Made by a program: the position numbers and the translations under genes
NCBI RefSeq assembly: GCF_009760405.1
Contig: NZ_WRPP01000011.1
Span: 62,001 to 126,000 of the forward strand
DNA length: 64,000 nt
Reading direction: 5' to 3'
From: Nocardia terrae
GTDB lineage: Bacteria > Actinomycetota > Actinomycetes > Mycobacteriales > Mycobacteriaceae
The notes under the pieces: generated by a model
The model's database searches: none
The model's input: only the letters and a program-made list of their open reading frames with translations
What the model was told of the DNA's origin: nothing
In this document: piece after piece, positions 52,629 to 60,603 of the stretch
Layout of the letters: each line of letters begins with the position of its first letter
How positions within the stretch are numbered: position 1 is the first letter of the stretch

Positions 52629-52872
52629 ACTGCAGGTAGCCCTCGACCTGGCGGGCCGAGCTCACCTCGGCCTCGTCGGGGTTGCGGCCCTGGTCCAGGC
52701 GGGCGCGACGCTGACGCAGCAGATCCCAGCACTGATCGAGCTGGACCTCGACCTCGGCCAGCTCGCGGCGCTCGGTTTCCGGGTCGAGTTCACCGCGGGT
52801 GGTCTTGGCGCGCAGCTCGTGCTCACGATCCACGAGGTCCTTGATGCGCGCGTGGATGTCCTTTTCGGTCAT
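52627..52872 (-). CDS. DUF2630-family small protein
   Basis: 81 residues, strongly charged and helical, probably a coiled coil (KDLVDREHELRAKTTRGELD, then ETERRELAEVEVQLDQCWDL and LRQRRARLDQGRNPDEA). It matches the small actinobacterial DUF2630 family of unknown function. Its ATG overlaps the stop of the MocR gene (ATGA), so the two are translated together. Confidence 0.87.
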   Translation of the reverse strand: MTEKDIHARIKDLVDREHELRAKTTRGELDPETERRELAEVEVQLDQCWDLLRQRRARLDQGRNPDEAEVSSARQVEGYLQ

Positions 52873-54263
52873 GCGGTCCACTCTACGACTCGGCTCAGCG
52901 CATCTCCGGCCAACCGGACGGCCTTCGGCAGGTCCGCGCGCGGAAGGGCGGCATAGCCGAGGGAGATGCCGAAGGTGTGGCGGGGACCGACGTGGTGACG
53001 GGCGAGGGCGTCGAGATAGACGCCGAGCTCGCGGGCGTGGGCGACCGCGCGATCCTCGTGCTCGGCCGAAGGGAGGGGCACGAACACGTGCGAACCGGCA
53101 TCGTCGCCGCGAACTTCCAGACCGCGGCCGCGCAGTTCGGCCACGACCAGGGCGCGGCGGTGCGGCATGTCGCGGCGCAGGCGGCGCAGGTGCCGGGCCA
53201 GGTCGCCGTGGCGCGCCAGTTCGGCGACCACCTGCTGGCCCGCGGGGGCCGGGCTGGTGCCGGTGAGTTCGCGGTACGCCAGCACGGCCTCGGTGACGGC
53301 GGGATCGGCCACCATCCAGCCGACGCCCAGGGTCGGGGTCAGGATCTTGCTGGTGGTGCCCAGGTGCACGACGGCGTCGGGGGCGAGGGTGGCCAGCAGT
53401 GGCAGCGGGGCGGTGTCGTAGCGCAATTCGCCGTCGTAGTCGTCCTCGATCACGAGCGCGCCGGTGCGGCGGGCGAATTCGATGAGGGCGACCCGGCGGG
53501 CGGCGGGCATGCGCGCGCCGAGCGGAAACTGATGTGCGGGAGTGCAGTACACCATGCGGGTGTTCTCGGGCAGCAGATCCACCCGCAGCCCCTCGGCGTC
53601 GACCGGGACCGGAACCAGCCGCGCGCCCGCCGCGCGGAAGGCTCCGCCGGCGCGCTGGTAGCCCGGATCCTCGATGGCCACCACGTCGCCGGGCCGCAGC
53701 AGCGCCGAGGCGAGTTCGCCTGCGGCCGAGCCGGTTCCGGCGGTGGCCAGCACGGTGGTGCCGCTGCCCGCGCCGAGTCCGCGATGCCGCAGCAGGTGCT
53801 CCACGACGGCCTCGCGGTATTCGGGTTCGCCGCGGCGGTCCTTGCGCACCAACGGCATCCGATCCGAGGCCGCCCGCCACGCCCGCCGCCACGCGGCGGC
53901 GTCGATGGCCTCGATGGAGGGTGCGCCCGCGGCGAGATCCAGCAATCCGGCCAGCGGGTCGATCCGCTCCGGCCCGTCGTTCTGCGCGCCCGCGGGTGTG
54001 GGCGCGGCCGTCAGATAGGTGCCCGAGCCGTGCCGGCCGTCGAGCCAGCCCTCGGCGTGCAGTTGGTCGTAGGCCGCGGTGACCACGGTCCGGCTCACGC
54101 CGAGCCGGTGGGCCAGATCCCGCGAGGACGGCAGCCGGTCCCCGCCGCGCAGTGCGCCCGTGGTCGCCGCGCGCCGCAGCCCGGACGCCACTTGCGCGGC
54201 GAGCGGCACCCGGCTCTCACGGTCGACGGTGAACGGCAGATCATCGTCGACCAGGCGATTCAC
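52869..54263 (-). CDS. MocR/PdxR-type regulator (GntR HTH + aminotransferase fold)
   Basis: 464 residues: N-terminal GntR winged helix (PLAAQVASGLRRAATTGALR, LPSSRDLAHRLGVSRTVVTA) and a C-terminal class-I aminotransferase-like domain with the PLP-binding Lys in GTTSKILTPTLG and EDDYDGELRYD. MocR proteins of the PdxR group sense pyridoxal phosphate. The start is uncertain: GTG at 54263, or a TTG two codons upstream nearer to GGAGG. Shares an ATGA overlap with DUF2630; not adjacent to pdx genes here. Confidence 0.91.
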   Translation of the reverse strand: MNRLVDDDLPFTVDRESRVPLAAQVASGLRRAATTGALRGGDRLPSSRDLAHRLGVSRTVVTAAYDQLHAEGWLDGRHGSGTYLTAAPTPAGAQNDGPERIDPLAGLLDLAAGAPSIEAIDAAAWRRAWRAASDRMPLVRKDRRGEPEYREAVVEHLLRHRGLGAGSGTTVLATAGTGSAAGELASALLRPGDVVAIEDPGYQRAGGAFRAAGARLVPVPVDAEGLRVDLLPENTRMVYCTPAHQFPLGARMPAARRVALIEFARRTGALVIEDDYDGELRYDTAPLPLLATLAPDAVVHLGTTSKILTPTLGVGWMVADPAVTEAVLAYRELTGTSPAPAGQQVVAELARHGDLARHLRRLRRDMPHRRALVVAELRGRGLEVRGDDAGSHVFVPLPSAEHEDRAVAHARELGVYLDALARHHVGPRHTFGISLGYAALPRADLPKAVRLAGDALSRVVEWTA

Positions 54264-54370
54264 CCGCAAGTGGCCTCCCGGTCAATCGGAAACTGATCGG
54301 TACCAGCATGCCACTCGGTGCGGCAGTGTCAGATCGGGGTCGGCGGCGGCCGCGAGGATGAGGCGAGCGA

Positions 54371-55066
54371 TCAGCGATTTCCCCTGGCGGCCGACGCGGT
54401 CGCGGACACGAGCGCGTACAGGACGAAACCCGCACCGGCGCTGGTGATCGCGTAGATCGTCACGTGCCGCACGCAGTCGTAGAGGCTGATCCTCGCCACC
54501 GGATCGGTCCGCGCGAGGAGACCGGCGAGCGCGGCAACGGCGATGAGCGACACCAGTACCCGGGTGCGCAGCGGATCCGCGGCGGCGGGCAGGGCCCGTC
54601 GAAACCAGACGGCCAGATAGCCCGCGAGCAGCAGCATTCCGCCCAGCGAAGAGATGTAGCCGATCACGTTGTAGACCCGGTGCGGTCCGATCACCGACTC
54701 CCGCAACACTTCCCAATGCCGCACCGCGGCGCCGTCGGTGTGGGTGAAGGCATCCCAGGCGAGATGGGTGAGCGCTCCGACCAGCATGGCCGCCACGGCG
54801 TTCACCGGTCCGGGGCGACTCATGGTGACGGTCTTGCCGATCATGCCCTCGACGGTCCGCCGCAGCGCCCAGGCGATCCCCACGAGAATCCCGCCCAGCA
54901 CCACGTCCATCGGCAATCCCGGCAGCGAATGTGTCAGCTCCCCATCGATTCCGATCGACAGGTAGTACGGCACATCGGGCGCGATGCTCCCCGCGACCAG
55001 CCCCGGAAACCACAGTGCCCGGCGTAGCGGCAGCACGGCCGCCGGATGTGCGAGCGTGAACGGCAC
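54371..55066 (-). CDS. DUF4184-family membrane protein
   Basis: 231 residues with about six hydrophobic helices and the family N-terminus VPFTLAHPAAVLPLRR, then PGLVAGSIAPDVPYY and ALTHLAWDAFTH (His/Asp pattern suggesting a metal-dependent membrane hydrolase; inferred). The GTG start has GGGGGA at 7 bases, and longer frames upstream are not needed. Divergent from the flavin split-barrel gene. Function unknown. Confidence 0.88.
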   Translation of the reverse strand: MPFTLAHPAAVLPLRRALWFPGLVAGSIAPDVPYYLSIGIDGELTHSLPGLPMDVVLGGILVGIAWALRRTVEGMIGKTVTMSRPGPVNAVAAMLVGALTHLAWDAFTHTDGAAVRHWEVLRESVIGPHRVYNVIGYISSLGGMLLLAGYLAVWFRRALPAAADPLRTRVLVSLIAVAALAGLLARTDPVARISLYDCVRHVTIYAITSAGAGFVLYALVSATASAARGNR

Positions 55067-55147
55067 AGTGCATCCCCCGAAGTGGTCCGTTGATCCCGCG
55101 AAGAATTGGCTATTCAGGAATGCCATTTCCCCCTCGAAACTGGTCCC

Positions 55148-55837
55148 ATGAGTGAGACAGCTTCGACTCGGACTCCATTGTCGCCCACCCCGCGCAGCAG
55201 CCTCACCCGCGCCAAGGAGCGGGGCCGCACCGACCGCGCCGAGCTGGACGCGGTGCTCGACGCCGGTCTGATCTGCCATCTGGGTGTGGTCCTGAACGGG
55301 TCACCGGTCGTCATACCCACCATCTACGGCCGCGACGGCGACACCCTGTACCTGCACGGCTCCACCGGCGCGGGCAACCTGCGCGCCGCCATGGCCGGCG
55401 AGGTCTCGCTCACCGTGACACACGTGGACGGCATCGTGTACGCCCGCTCGGCCATGCACTTCTCGATGAACTACCGCTCGGCGGTGATCCACGCCCGCCC
55501 GATCGAAGTCACCGATCCCGACGAGCGCATGCACGCCCTGCGCGTCATCGTCGAGCAGGCCGCGCCCGGCGCGTGGGACGCGGTGCGCTCCCCGAACAAG
55601 AAGGAGATGGCGGCCACCGTGGTGCTGGCCCTCGACCTCACCGAAGCCTCGGTGAAGGTCCGCACCGGCGGGCCGCGCGACGAGGAGGCCGATATCGCCA
55701 CCGGCGGCGTGTGGGCGGGCGTACTGCCCCTGCGCCAGGTCTTCGACGCGCCGATCTCCGCCCCCGATCTGGACCCGGAAATCGAAGTGCCGCAGCATGT
55801 TCTGTCCCGGGTCTCGGACGCCGTCCTCGCGGGGTAG
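55148..55837 (+). CDS. Pyridoxamine 5'-phosphate oxidase-family (flavin split-barrel) protein
   Basis: 229 residues of the FMN-binding split barrel. ICHLGVVLNGSPVVIPTIYG, TLYLHGSTGAGNLRAAMAGE and VYARSAMHFSMNYRSAVIHA are typical of the MSMEG/nitroimidazole-resistance-like NimA branch. It binds FMN or haem, and true pyridoxamine oxidase activity is unlikely. The ATG at 55148 gives the family N-terminus (TPRSSLTRAKERGRTDRAEL). Single gene. The 81 bases upstream show no clear operator. Confidence 0.88.
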   Translation: MSETASTRTPLSPTPRSSLTRAKERGRTDRAELDAVLDAGLICHLGVVLNGSPVVIPTIYGRDGDTLYLHGSTGAGNLRAAMAGEVSLTVTHVDGIVYARSAMHFSMNYRSAVIHARPIEVTDPDERMHALRVIVEQAAPGAWDAVRSPNKKEMAATVVLALDLTEASVKVRTGGPRDEEADIATGGVWAGVLPLRQVFDAPISAPDLDPEIEVPQHVLSRVSDAVLAG

Positions 55838-55848
55838 CGGCCGTCCGG

Positions 55849-57087
55849 TTACCAGCTCCGGCCGCGCAGGCCCAGTTCGGCCAGCGCGGCCTGGGCGAGG
55901 TCGGTCAGCGCGGAGGCCGAGCGGATGGCTTCGGGATCGAGGCTGACCAGCGACAACGTATAGGTGTCCGCGATACGGGTCAGATAGCCGGAGAGCCGGG
56001 TGCGGGGCAGCGCGTTCGGGCGCAGGCCGGGATGGATGGCCCGCGCGGCCAACCCGGTGCACGGGTGCGGGCCCAGCGTCAGCAGCGACTCGGGCAGGTT
56101 TCCGATATTGGAGCACAGGATGTCCCGCTCGCCCGCGCCCTTGGCCAGCCGGTACGCCCAGCGGTCGGGCACGACCTGGAGGATCTCCTCGGGAATGCCG
56201 CCGGGACTGGTCATGCGGTGCTCGTAGGCGGTACGGGCCTTGCGGCGCAGGCTCGCCGGGGTGTCGTCGCGGGTGATGGCGACCTCGGTCATGGACATGT
56301 CGTTGTCCACGCGCGGCTCGTCGCGCGTGTCGACGGGGAGACTGGCCGCGATGGTGTCGGCGGGAAATCCGCTGGACCACAACATGTTCGCGATCAGATG
56401 GACGAACAGGCTGTTGGCGGTGCCGCCGTGGGAGACCGCGACGCGATTCCAGTCGCGAGCCGGAATCTCGAGAACGGCCCCGTGAGTGGCGGCATTCGGG
56501 CTGCCGGCCAGCGCTTTTCGATGCGGCGCGGCGGTCGGTCGTTCCGGAATGCCGCGGCGCAGCGCGCGGGCGGTCCCGCCCAGGACGGTGGCCCACATGC
56601 GCCGGGCGTCGGACCAATCCGAGTGACCCGCGACCGGCGCGGCGAGCGGAATGCCGGACAGCGCGTTGTCGATGGCCAGGGTGAGCGCCCGCCCGTCGGC
56701 GAGGGCGTGTGAACAGGTCAGCGCCACCACACAGCCGCCGTCGGAGAGCCGCGCCGCCGAAAGCCGCCAGCCCGGTCCGGTCTCGGGATTCAGGTCGTCG
56801 CCCTGCCGGTCGGCCCAATCCAGCACCGCGGCAGCAGGAATCGGCTCCTGGACCATGGTGAACGGGTACGCGGATTGATTGGGCTGCCAGCGTGGACGGG
56901 CCCCGGGCACCCGGGATCGGACCACCCGTCGCCCGAGCGGTCCGGTACGCAGATCGCGGTGCACCCGCCACAGCAGCGCGGGATGCACGGGTTCGGCGGT
57001 ACGCCAGAGTCCCTGCAGGACGATCGGGGTGCCCATGCCCCGATGCGACCGCAGGAAGATCTCGTCCAGTACGCTCAGCCGATTCAT
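55849..57087 (-). CDS. Condensation-fold acyltransferase-like protein
   Basis: 412 residues of the CoA-dependent acyltransferase superfamily shared by NRPS condensation domains, PapA and wax-ester synthases. The active-site HxxxDG is CSHALADGRALT near 130. A later SNIGNLPESLLTLGP matches the second structural element (DFGWG region) of WS/DGAT-like members. Stand-alone, without carrier domain, so it probably esterifies a lipid, alcohol or secondary metabolite. Acceptor unknown. A short palindrome ACCGATCGGT (57096) lies just upstream. Confidence 0.75.
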   Translation of the reverse strand: MNRLSVLDEIFLRSHRGMGTPIVLQGLWRTAEPVHPALLWRVHRDLRTGPLGRRVVRSRVPGARPRWQPNQSAYPFTMVQEPIPAAAVLDWADRQGDDLNPETGPGWRLSAARLSDGGCVVALTCSHALADGRALTLAIDNALSGIPLAAPVAGHSDWSDARRMWATVLGGTARALRRGIPERPTAAPHRKALAGSPNAATHGAVLEIPARDWNRVAVSHGGTANSLFVHLIANMLWSSGFPADTIAASLPVDTRDEPRVDNDMSMTEVAITRDDTPASLRRKARTAYEHRMTSPGGIPEEILQVVPDRWAYRLAKGAGERDILCSNIGNLPESLLTLGPHPCTGLAARAIHPGLRPNALPRTRLSGYLTRIADTYTLSLVSLDPEAIRSASALTDLAQAALAELGLRGRSW

Positions 57088-57172
57088 CGAACGGCTAGCG
57101 TACCGATCGGTTGCATGAGGCGCTGCCGCGCGTATTCGGGTCTAGCCATCGCACCGCTCGACCCGTCGATTC

Positions 57173-57937
57173 TCACGATGCGGAACTACCATGACGGCCC
57201 GCGCCGGACGCGAACCGCTGCGCGCCGTCCAGGGCCCCGTCCATCAGAGCCTTCATGCCGTGCCGCAACTCGTTGGCGATCGCCTCGGGTTCCTCGAGGC
57301 CGTTCTGCTCGAGCACCGACATGCGGTCCGAGCGCAGGCAAGTCTGGGGCAGCGCCGACAGCTCCAGCGCGAGTTCCTCGGCGGCGCGCCGCGATTCGCC
57401 GTTCGGGACCACCCGGTTCACCAGGCCGATCTGCAGCGCCTCGGTGGCGCCCACCGCGCGGCCGGTCAGAATCAGATCCATGGCCCGGCCCTCGCCGATG
57501 ATGCGGGGCAGCCGCACGGTGCCGCCGTCGATGAGCGGCACACCCCAGCGCCGGCAGAACACGCCGAAGGTGCTGTCCTGCTCCGCGATTCGCAGATCGC
57601 ACCAGAGCGCCAGCTCGATGCCGCCCGCGACCGCGTAGCCGGAGACGGCGGCGATGACAGGCTTGGACAGCTTCATCCGGGTCGGTCCCATGGGGCCGTC
57701 GCCGTCCTCGGTGACCGCGTTGGAGCGTTCGGTGCCAAGGGCTTTCAGGTCGGCGCCGGCGCAGAAGGTGCCGCCGTCGCCCCAGAGCACGGCGACCGCG
57801 GCGGTGGGGTCGGAGTCGAAGTCGCGGAAGGCGTCGGCGAGGGCTCGCGCGGTCGGTCCGTCGACGGCGTTGCGGGCTTCGGGGCGATGCAGGATCACGG
57901 TGTAGACGGGGCCGTTGCGCTCCACTCGTACTGTCAC
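57173..57937 (-). CDS. Enoyl-CoA hydratase/isomerase family protein
   Basis: 254-residue crotonase. FCAGADLKALG gives the oxyanion hole. The first catalytic Glu is kept in GGIELALWCDLRIA; the second position falls in FGVFCRRWGVPLIDGGTVRL, where Cys replaces Glu. This FCRRxGVPLIDGGT form is a recognisable actinobacterial subgroup with unclear activity. Leaderless GTG at 57937, 7 bases after a TAACGT box. Next to a divergent TetR-AidB-like pair in a lipid-metabolism region. Confidence 0.9.
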   Translation of the reverse strand: MTVRVERNGPVYTVILHRPEARNAVDGPTARALADAFRDFDSDPTAAVAVLWGDGGTFCAGADLKALGTERSNAVTEDGDGPMGPTRMKLSKPVIAAVSGYAVAGGIELALWCDLRIAEQDSTFGVFCRRWGVPLIDGGTVRLPRIIGEGRAMDLILTGRAVGATEALQIGLVNRVVPNGESRRAAEELALELSALPQTCLRSDRMSVLEQNGLEEPEAIANELRHGMKALMDGALDGAQRFASGAGRHGSSAS

Positions 57938-57944
57938 GCGGCCG

Positions 57945-57950
57945 ACGTTA
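57945..57950 (-). promoter_or_regulatory. -10 box TAACGT of the crotonase gene
   Basis: TAACGT, 7 bases, GTG: leaderless spacing. Confidence 0.5.
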
Positions 57951-58021
57951 CGCCGTAAAAGGCGCTGTGGCGCGAAGCGCCTCGAATGAAGGGTGGTGGT
58001 GGGCGACGGGTGGGCTTGCGT

Positions 58022-58050
58022 CAAGAAATGAATGAGTGGTTCACTTCTTG
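58022..58050. promoter_or_regulatory. Probable TetR operator before the AidB-like operon
   Basis: CAAGAAATGAA and TTCACTTCTTG pair over 10 of 11 bases with a 7-base spacer, ending one base before the TetR ATG. The inner TGAATGA...TTCA resembles operators of fatty-acid TetR repressors. Confidence 0.6.
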
Positions 58051-58051
58051 C

Positions 58052-58672
58052 ATGGCCTACCGCAGAACCCCCGCTGTCCAGGCGCGTCTGGATGCCCAAG
58101 CGGGTTCGATCGTGCGTGCCGCCATGACCGTTCTCTCCCGCGACGGCTTCGCCGGACTGTCCATGGCCGCCGTCGCCGCCGAGGCCGGGGTCGCCACCGG
58201 CACGGTCTACAAGAACTTCAGCGGCAAGACCGAATTGGTGACGGCCGTCTTCCGTGAGGTCGTCACCCGCGAGGTCGAGGCGGTCCGCGACGCCGGAGCC
58301 GCGGGGGAGGGGCGCACCGCCCGCGATCGCGTCACCGCCGCCGTCGAGACCTTCGCCGGCCGGGCCCTCAAGAACCCGAAACTGGCCTACGTGCTGCTCG
58401 CCGAGCCCGTGGATACCGCCGTTGACGCCGAACGCCTGCGTTTCCGCCGGGCCTTCGCCGAGACCTACGTCAACGCGGTCGCCGACGGTGTCGCGAGTGG
58501 CCAACTGCCGCCGCAGGATCCGCGCACCTCCGCCACCGCACTGGTCGGAGCCATCGGCGAGGTGCTCGTCGGCCCGCTGTCGGAACAGCTTCAGAGCGAA
58601 TCGGTGCTGCCCGAGCTCGTCGCCTTCGCCTTGCGCGCGCTCGGCGTCCCCCACGCTCTGCCTCCCGAATGA
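58052..58672 (+). CDS. TetR-family regulator of the AidB-like gene
   Basis: 206 residues: helix-turn-helix with RAAMTVLSRDGFAGLSMAAV, AAEAGVATGTVYKNFSGKTE, and a helical C-terminal domain. Starts at MAYRRTPAVQ directly after the palindrome. Its stop overlaps an ATG in the frame of the AidB-like gene (ATGA), so the two form one operon that the protein probably represses. An acyl-CoA effector is likely (inferred). Confidence 0.9.
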   Translation: MAYRRTPAVQARLDAQAGSIVRAAMTVLSRDGFAGLSMAAVAAEAGVATGTVYKNFSGKTELVTAVFREVVTREVEAVRDAGAAGEGRTARDRVTAAVETFAGRALKNPKLAYVLLAEPVDTAVDAERLRFRRAFAETYVNAVADGVASGQLPPQDPRTSATALVGAIGEVLVGPLSEQLQSESVLPELVAFALRALGVPHALPPE

Positions 58673-58689
58673 ACAGGAGTCACCCCGCG

Positions 58690-60312
58690 ATGCACACCCA
58701 CGACGTCTTCAACCAGGTTCCGCCGATCGCCCCGTTCGACAACTCCCGCCACCCCGCGCTGATCGAGGGCCTGCACCGGGAGGGCGCGGGCTGGGCCGAG
58801 TCCGAGGTGCGGGAGCTGGGCGTGCTCGCGGGCACCGCGGAAGTACAGGACTGGGGGCGGCTGGCCAACGAGAACCCGCCGATCCTGCACACCCATGATC
58901 GCTACGGCAACCGCATCGACGAGGTGGAGTTCCACCCGTCCTGGCATCAGCTCATGGAAGTCGCTGTCTCCCATGGCCTGCACGGCGCGCCGTGGCGCGA
59001 CGACCGGCCGGGCGCGCACGTGGCGCGCGCCGCCAAGCTCGCGGCCTGGGGCGTGTCCGACGCCGGGCACATGTGCCCGATCTCCATGACCTACGCGGTG
59101 GTGCCCGCGCTGCGCCACAATCCGGAACTGGCCGAGAAGTACGAGCCGCTGCTGGCGTCGCGGGTGTACGACTTCGGGCTGCGCGAGCCGTCCGCCAAGG
59201 CCGGTCTCATCGCGGGCATGTCCATGACCGAGAAGCAGGGCGGCTCCGACGTCCGGGCCAATACCACCACGGCCACACCGCTTTCCGACGGCACGTACCG
59301 CATCGTCGGCCACAAGTGGTTCACCTCGCATCCCATGGGCGATATGTTCCTCACCCTGGCCCAGGCGCCCGGCGGGCTGTCCTGTTTCATGCTGCCGCGC
59401 GTGCTGCCCGACGGCACCCGCAACGCGCTGCGCATCCAGCGGCTCAAGGACAAGCTGGGCAACAAGTCCAACGCCTCCTCGGAACTGGAGTACGAGAACG
59501 CCATCGGCTGGCTGGTCGGCGCGGAAGGCGCGGGCGTGAAGACCATCATCGAGATGGTCAACATGACCCGGCTGGACTGCGTGATCGGCTCGGCCACCGT
59601 CATGCGCACGGGAGCCGTGTTCGCTACCCATCACGCCCGGCATCGTCAGGTGTTCGGCAAATATCTGGTCGATCAGCCCGCCATGCGGAATGTGCTGGCG
59701 GACCTGGTGATCGAGTCCGACGCCGCGACCACGGTCATGATGCGGCTGGCCGGCGCCACCGACCGCGCCGAGCACGATCCCGCCGAGGCGGCGCTGCGGC
59801 GCATCGCGCTGGCGGTCACCAAGTACTGGGTGTGCAAGCGCGCCCCCGCGCACGCGGCCGAGGCCCTGGAGTGCTTCGGCGGCAACGGCTACGCCGAGGA
59901 GTCCGGCATGCCGCGGCTGTACCGGGAGGCCCCGCTCATGTCCATCTGGGAGGGCTCGGGCAATGTGGCGGCGCTGGACGCGTTGCGCGCCATGGGCCGT
60001 CAGCCCGAGACGGTCGAGGCGTTCTTCAACGAGGTGAACCTCTCCCGCGGCGCGAACCGCCACCTGGACGAGGCCATCGATCGAATCGGCAAGGAGCTCA
60101 CCGACTTCGCCGACATCGAATACCGCGCCCGCCGCGTGGTCGAGCTGATGGCACTGGTCCTGCAGGGCGCGCAGCTGGTGCGCCACGGCCACCCGGCCGT
60201 GGCGGATGCCTTCTGCGCCACCCGATTCGGCGGCGACTGGGGCATCGCCTTCGGCACCCTCCCGGCGGGCGTGGACGTCGAGCCGATCATCGAGCGCGCC
60301 TACCTCAGCTGA
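58690..60312 (+). CDS. aidB: AidB-like acyl-CoA dehydrogenase
   Basis: 540 residues of the acyl-CoA dehydrogenase superfamily, clearly of the AidB branch: HTHDVFNQVPPIAPFDNSRH N-terminus, GRLANENPPILHTHDRYGNR, MSMTEKQGGSDVRANTT (FAD site), RLKDKLGNKSNASSELEY, and ECFGGNGYAEESGMPRLYRE with IWEGSGN. E. coli AidB belongs to the alkylation response, with weak isovaleryl-CoA dehydrogenase activity. The ATG at 58690 matches AidB N-termini; an ATG at 58669 overlapping the TetR stop is the alternative. Convergent overlap of 8 bases with the HhH gene. Confidence 0.93.
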   Translation: MHTHDVFNQVPPIAPFDNSRHPALIEGLHREGAGWAESEVRELGVLAGTAEVQDWGRLANENPPILHTHDRYGNRIDEVEFHPSWHQLMEVAVSHGLHGAPWRDDRPGAHVARAAKLAAWGVSDAGHMCPISMTYAVVPALRHNPELAEKYEPLLASRVYDFGLREPSAKAGLIAGMSMTEKQGGSDVRANTTTATPLSDGTYRIVGHKWFTSHPMGDMFLTLAQAPGGLSCFMLPRVLPDGTRNALRIQRLKDKLGNKSNASSELEYENAIGWLVGAEGAGVKTIIEMVNMTRLDCVIGSATVMRTGAVFATHHARHRQVFGKYLVDQPAMRNVLADLVIESDAATTVMMRLAGATDRAEHDPAEAALRRIALAVTKYWVCKRAPAHAAEALECFGGNGYAEESGMPRLYREAPLMSIWEGSGNVAALDALRAMGRQPETVEAFFNEVNLSRGANRHLDEAIDRIGKELTDFADIEYRARRVVELMALVLQGAQLVRHGHPAVADAFCATRFGGDWGIAFGTLPAGVDVEPIIERAYLS

Positions 60313-60496
60313 AGTCGAGTCCTCGATCCCTGAGGGCCTCCCGCAGGACGCCGATGGCCTTGGGGCCCATGCCGTGCAGCGCGAGCAGCTCGCTCGCGCT
60401 CACCCCCGCCAGCTGTTCGACGCTGTGGTATCCGGCGGCGGCGAGGGCTCGGGCCGCCGGTGCGGAGACGCCGCGCGGCCAGGTCGAATCGCTCAT
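60305..60496 (-). CDS. Small helix-hairpin-helix protein
   Basis: 63 residues forming a helix-hairpin-helix unit like the RNA polymerase alpha C-terminal domain or DUF4332: APAARALAAAGYHSVEQLAG then SASELLALHGMGPKAIGVLR. Such units bind DNA or mediate contacts. Leaderless ATG 6 bases after a TACGCT box. Partner unknown. Confidence 0.83.
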   Translation of the reverse strand: MSDSTWPRGVSAPAARALAAAGYHSVEQLAGVSASELLALHGMGPKAIGVLREALRDRGLDFS

Positions 60497-60502
60497 GAAC
60501 CG

Positions 60503-60508
60503 AGCGTA
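60503..60508 (-). promoter_or_regulatory. -10 box TACGCT of the HhH gene
   Basis: TACGCT, 6 bases, ATG: leaderless spacing. Confidence 0.5.
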
Positions 60509-60548
60509 GATCGATCCCATTCCGTGGGCGGGGAAGTGGCGGCCCCTT

Positions 60549-60564
60549 GTAGAACGTGTTCTAC
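60549..60564. promoter_or_regulatory. KstR-type operator
   Basis: GTAGAACGTGTTCTAC has perfect 7-base arms. Its core (60550-60563) fits every fixed position of the TnnAACnnGTTnnA box of KstR, the cholesterol-catabolism repressor of mycobacteria and relatives. It lies 40 bases upstream of the Amacr start. Confidence 0.75.
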
Positions 60565-60603
60565 TTTCCTGGGTATTCGACAGGGAATCTCAGGGGGTTG
60601 CGG

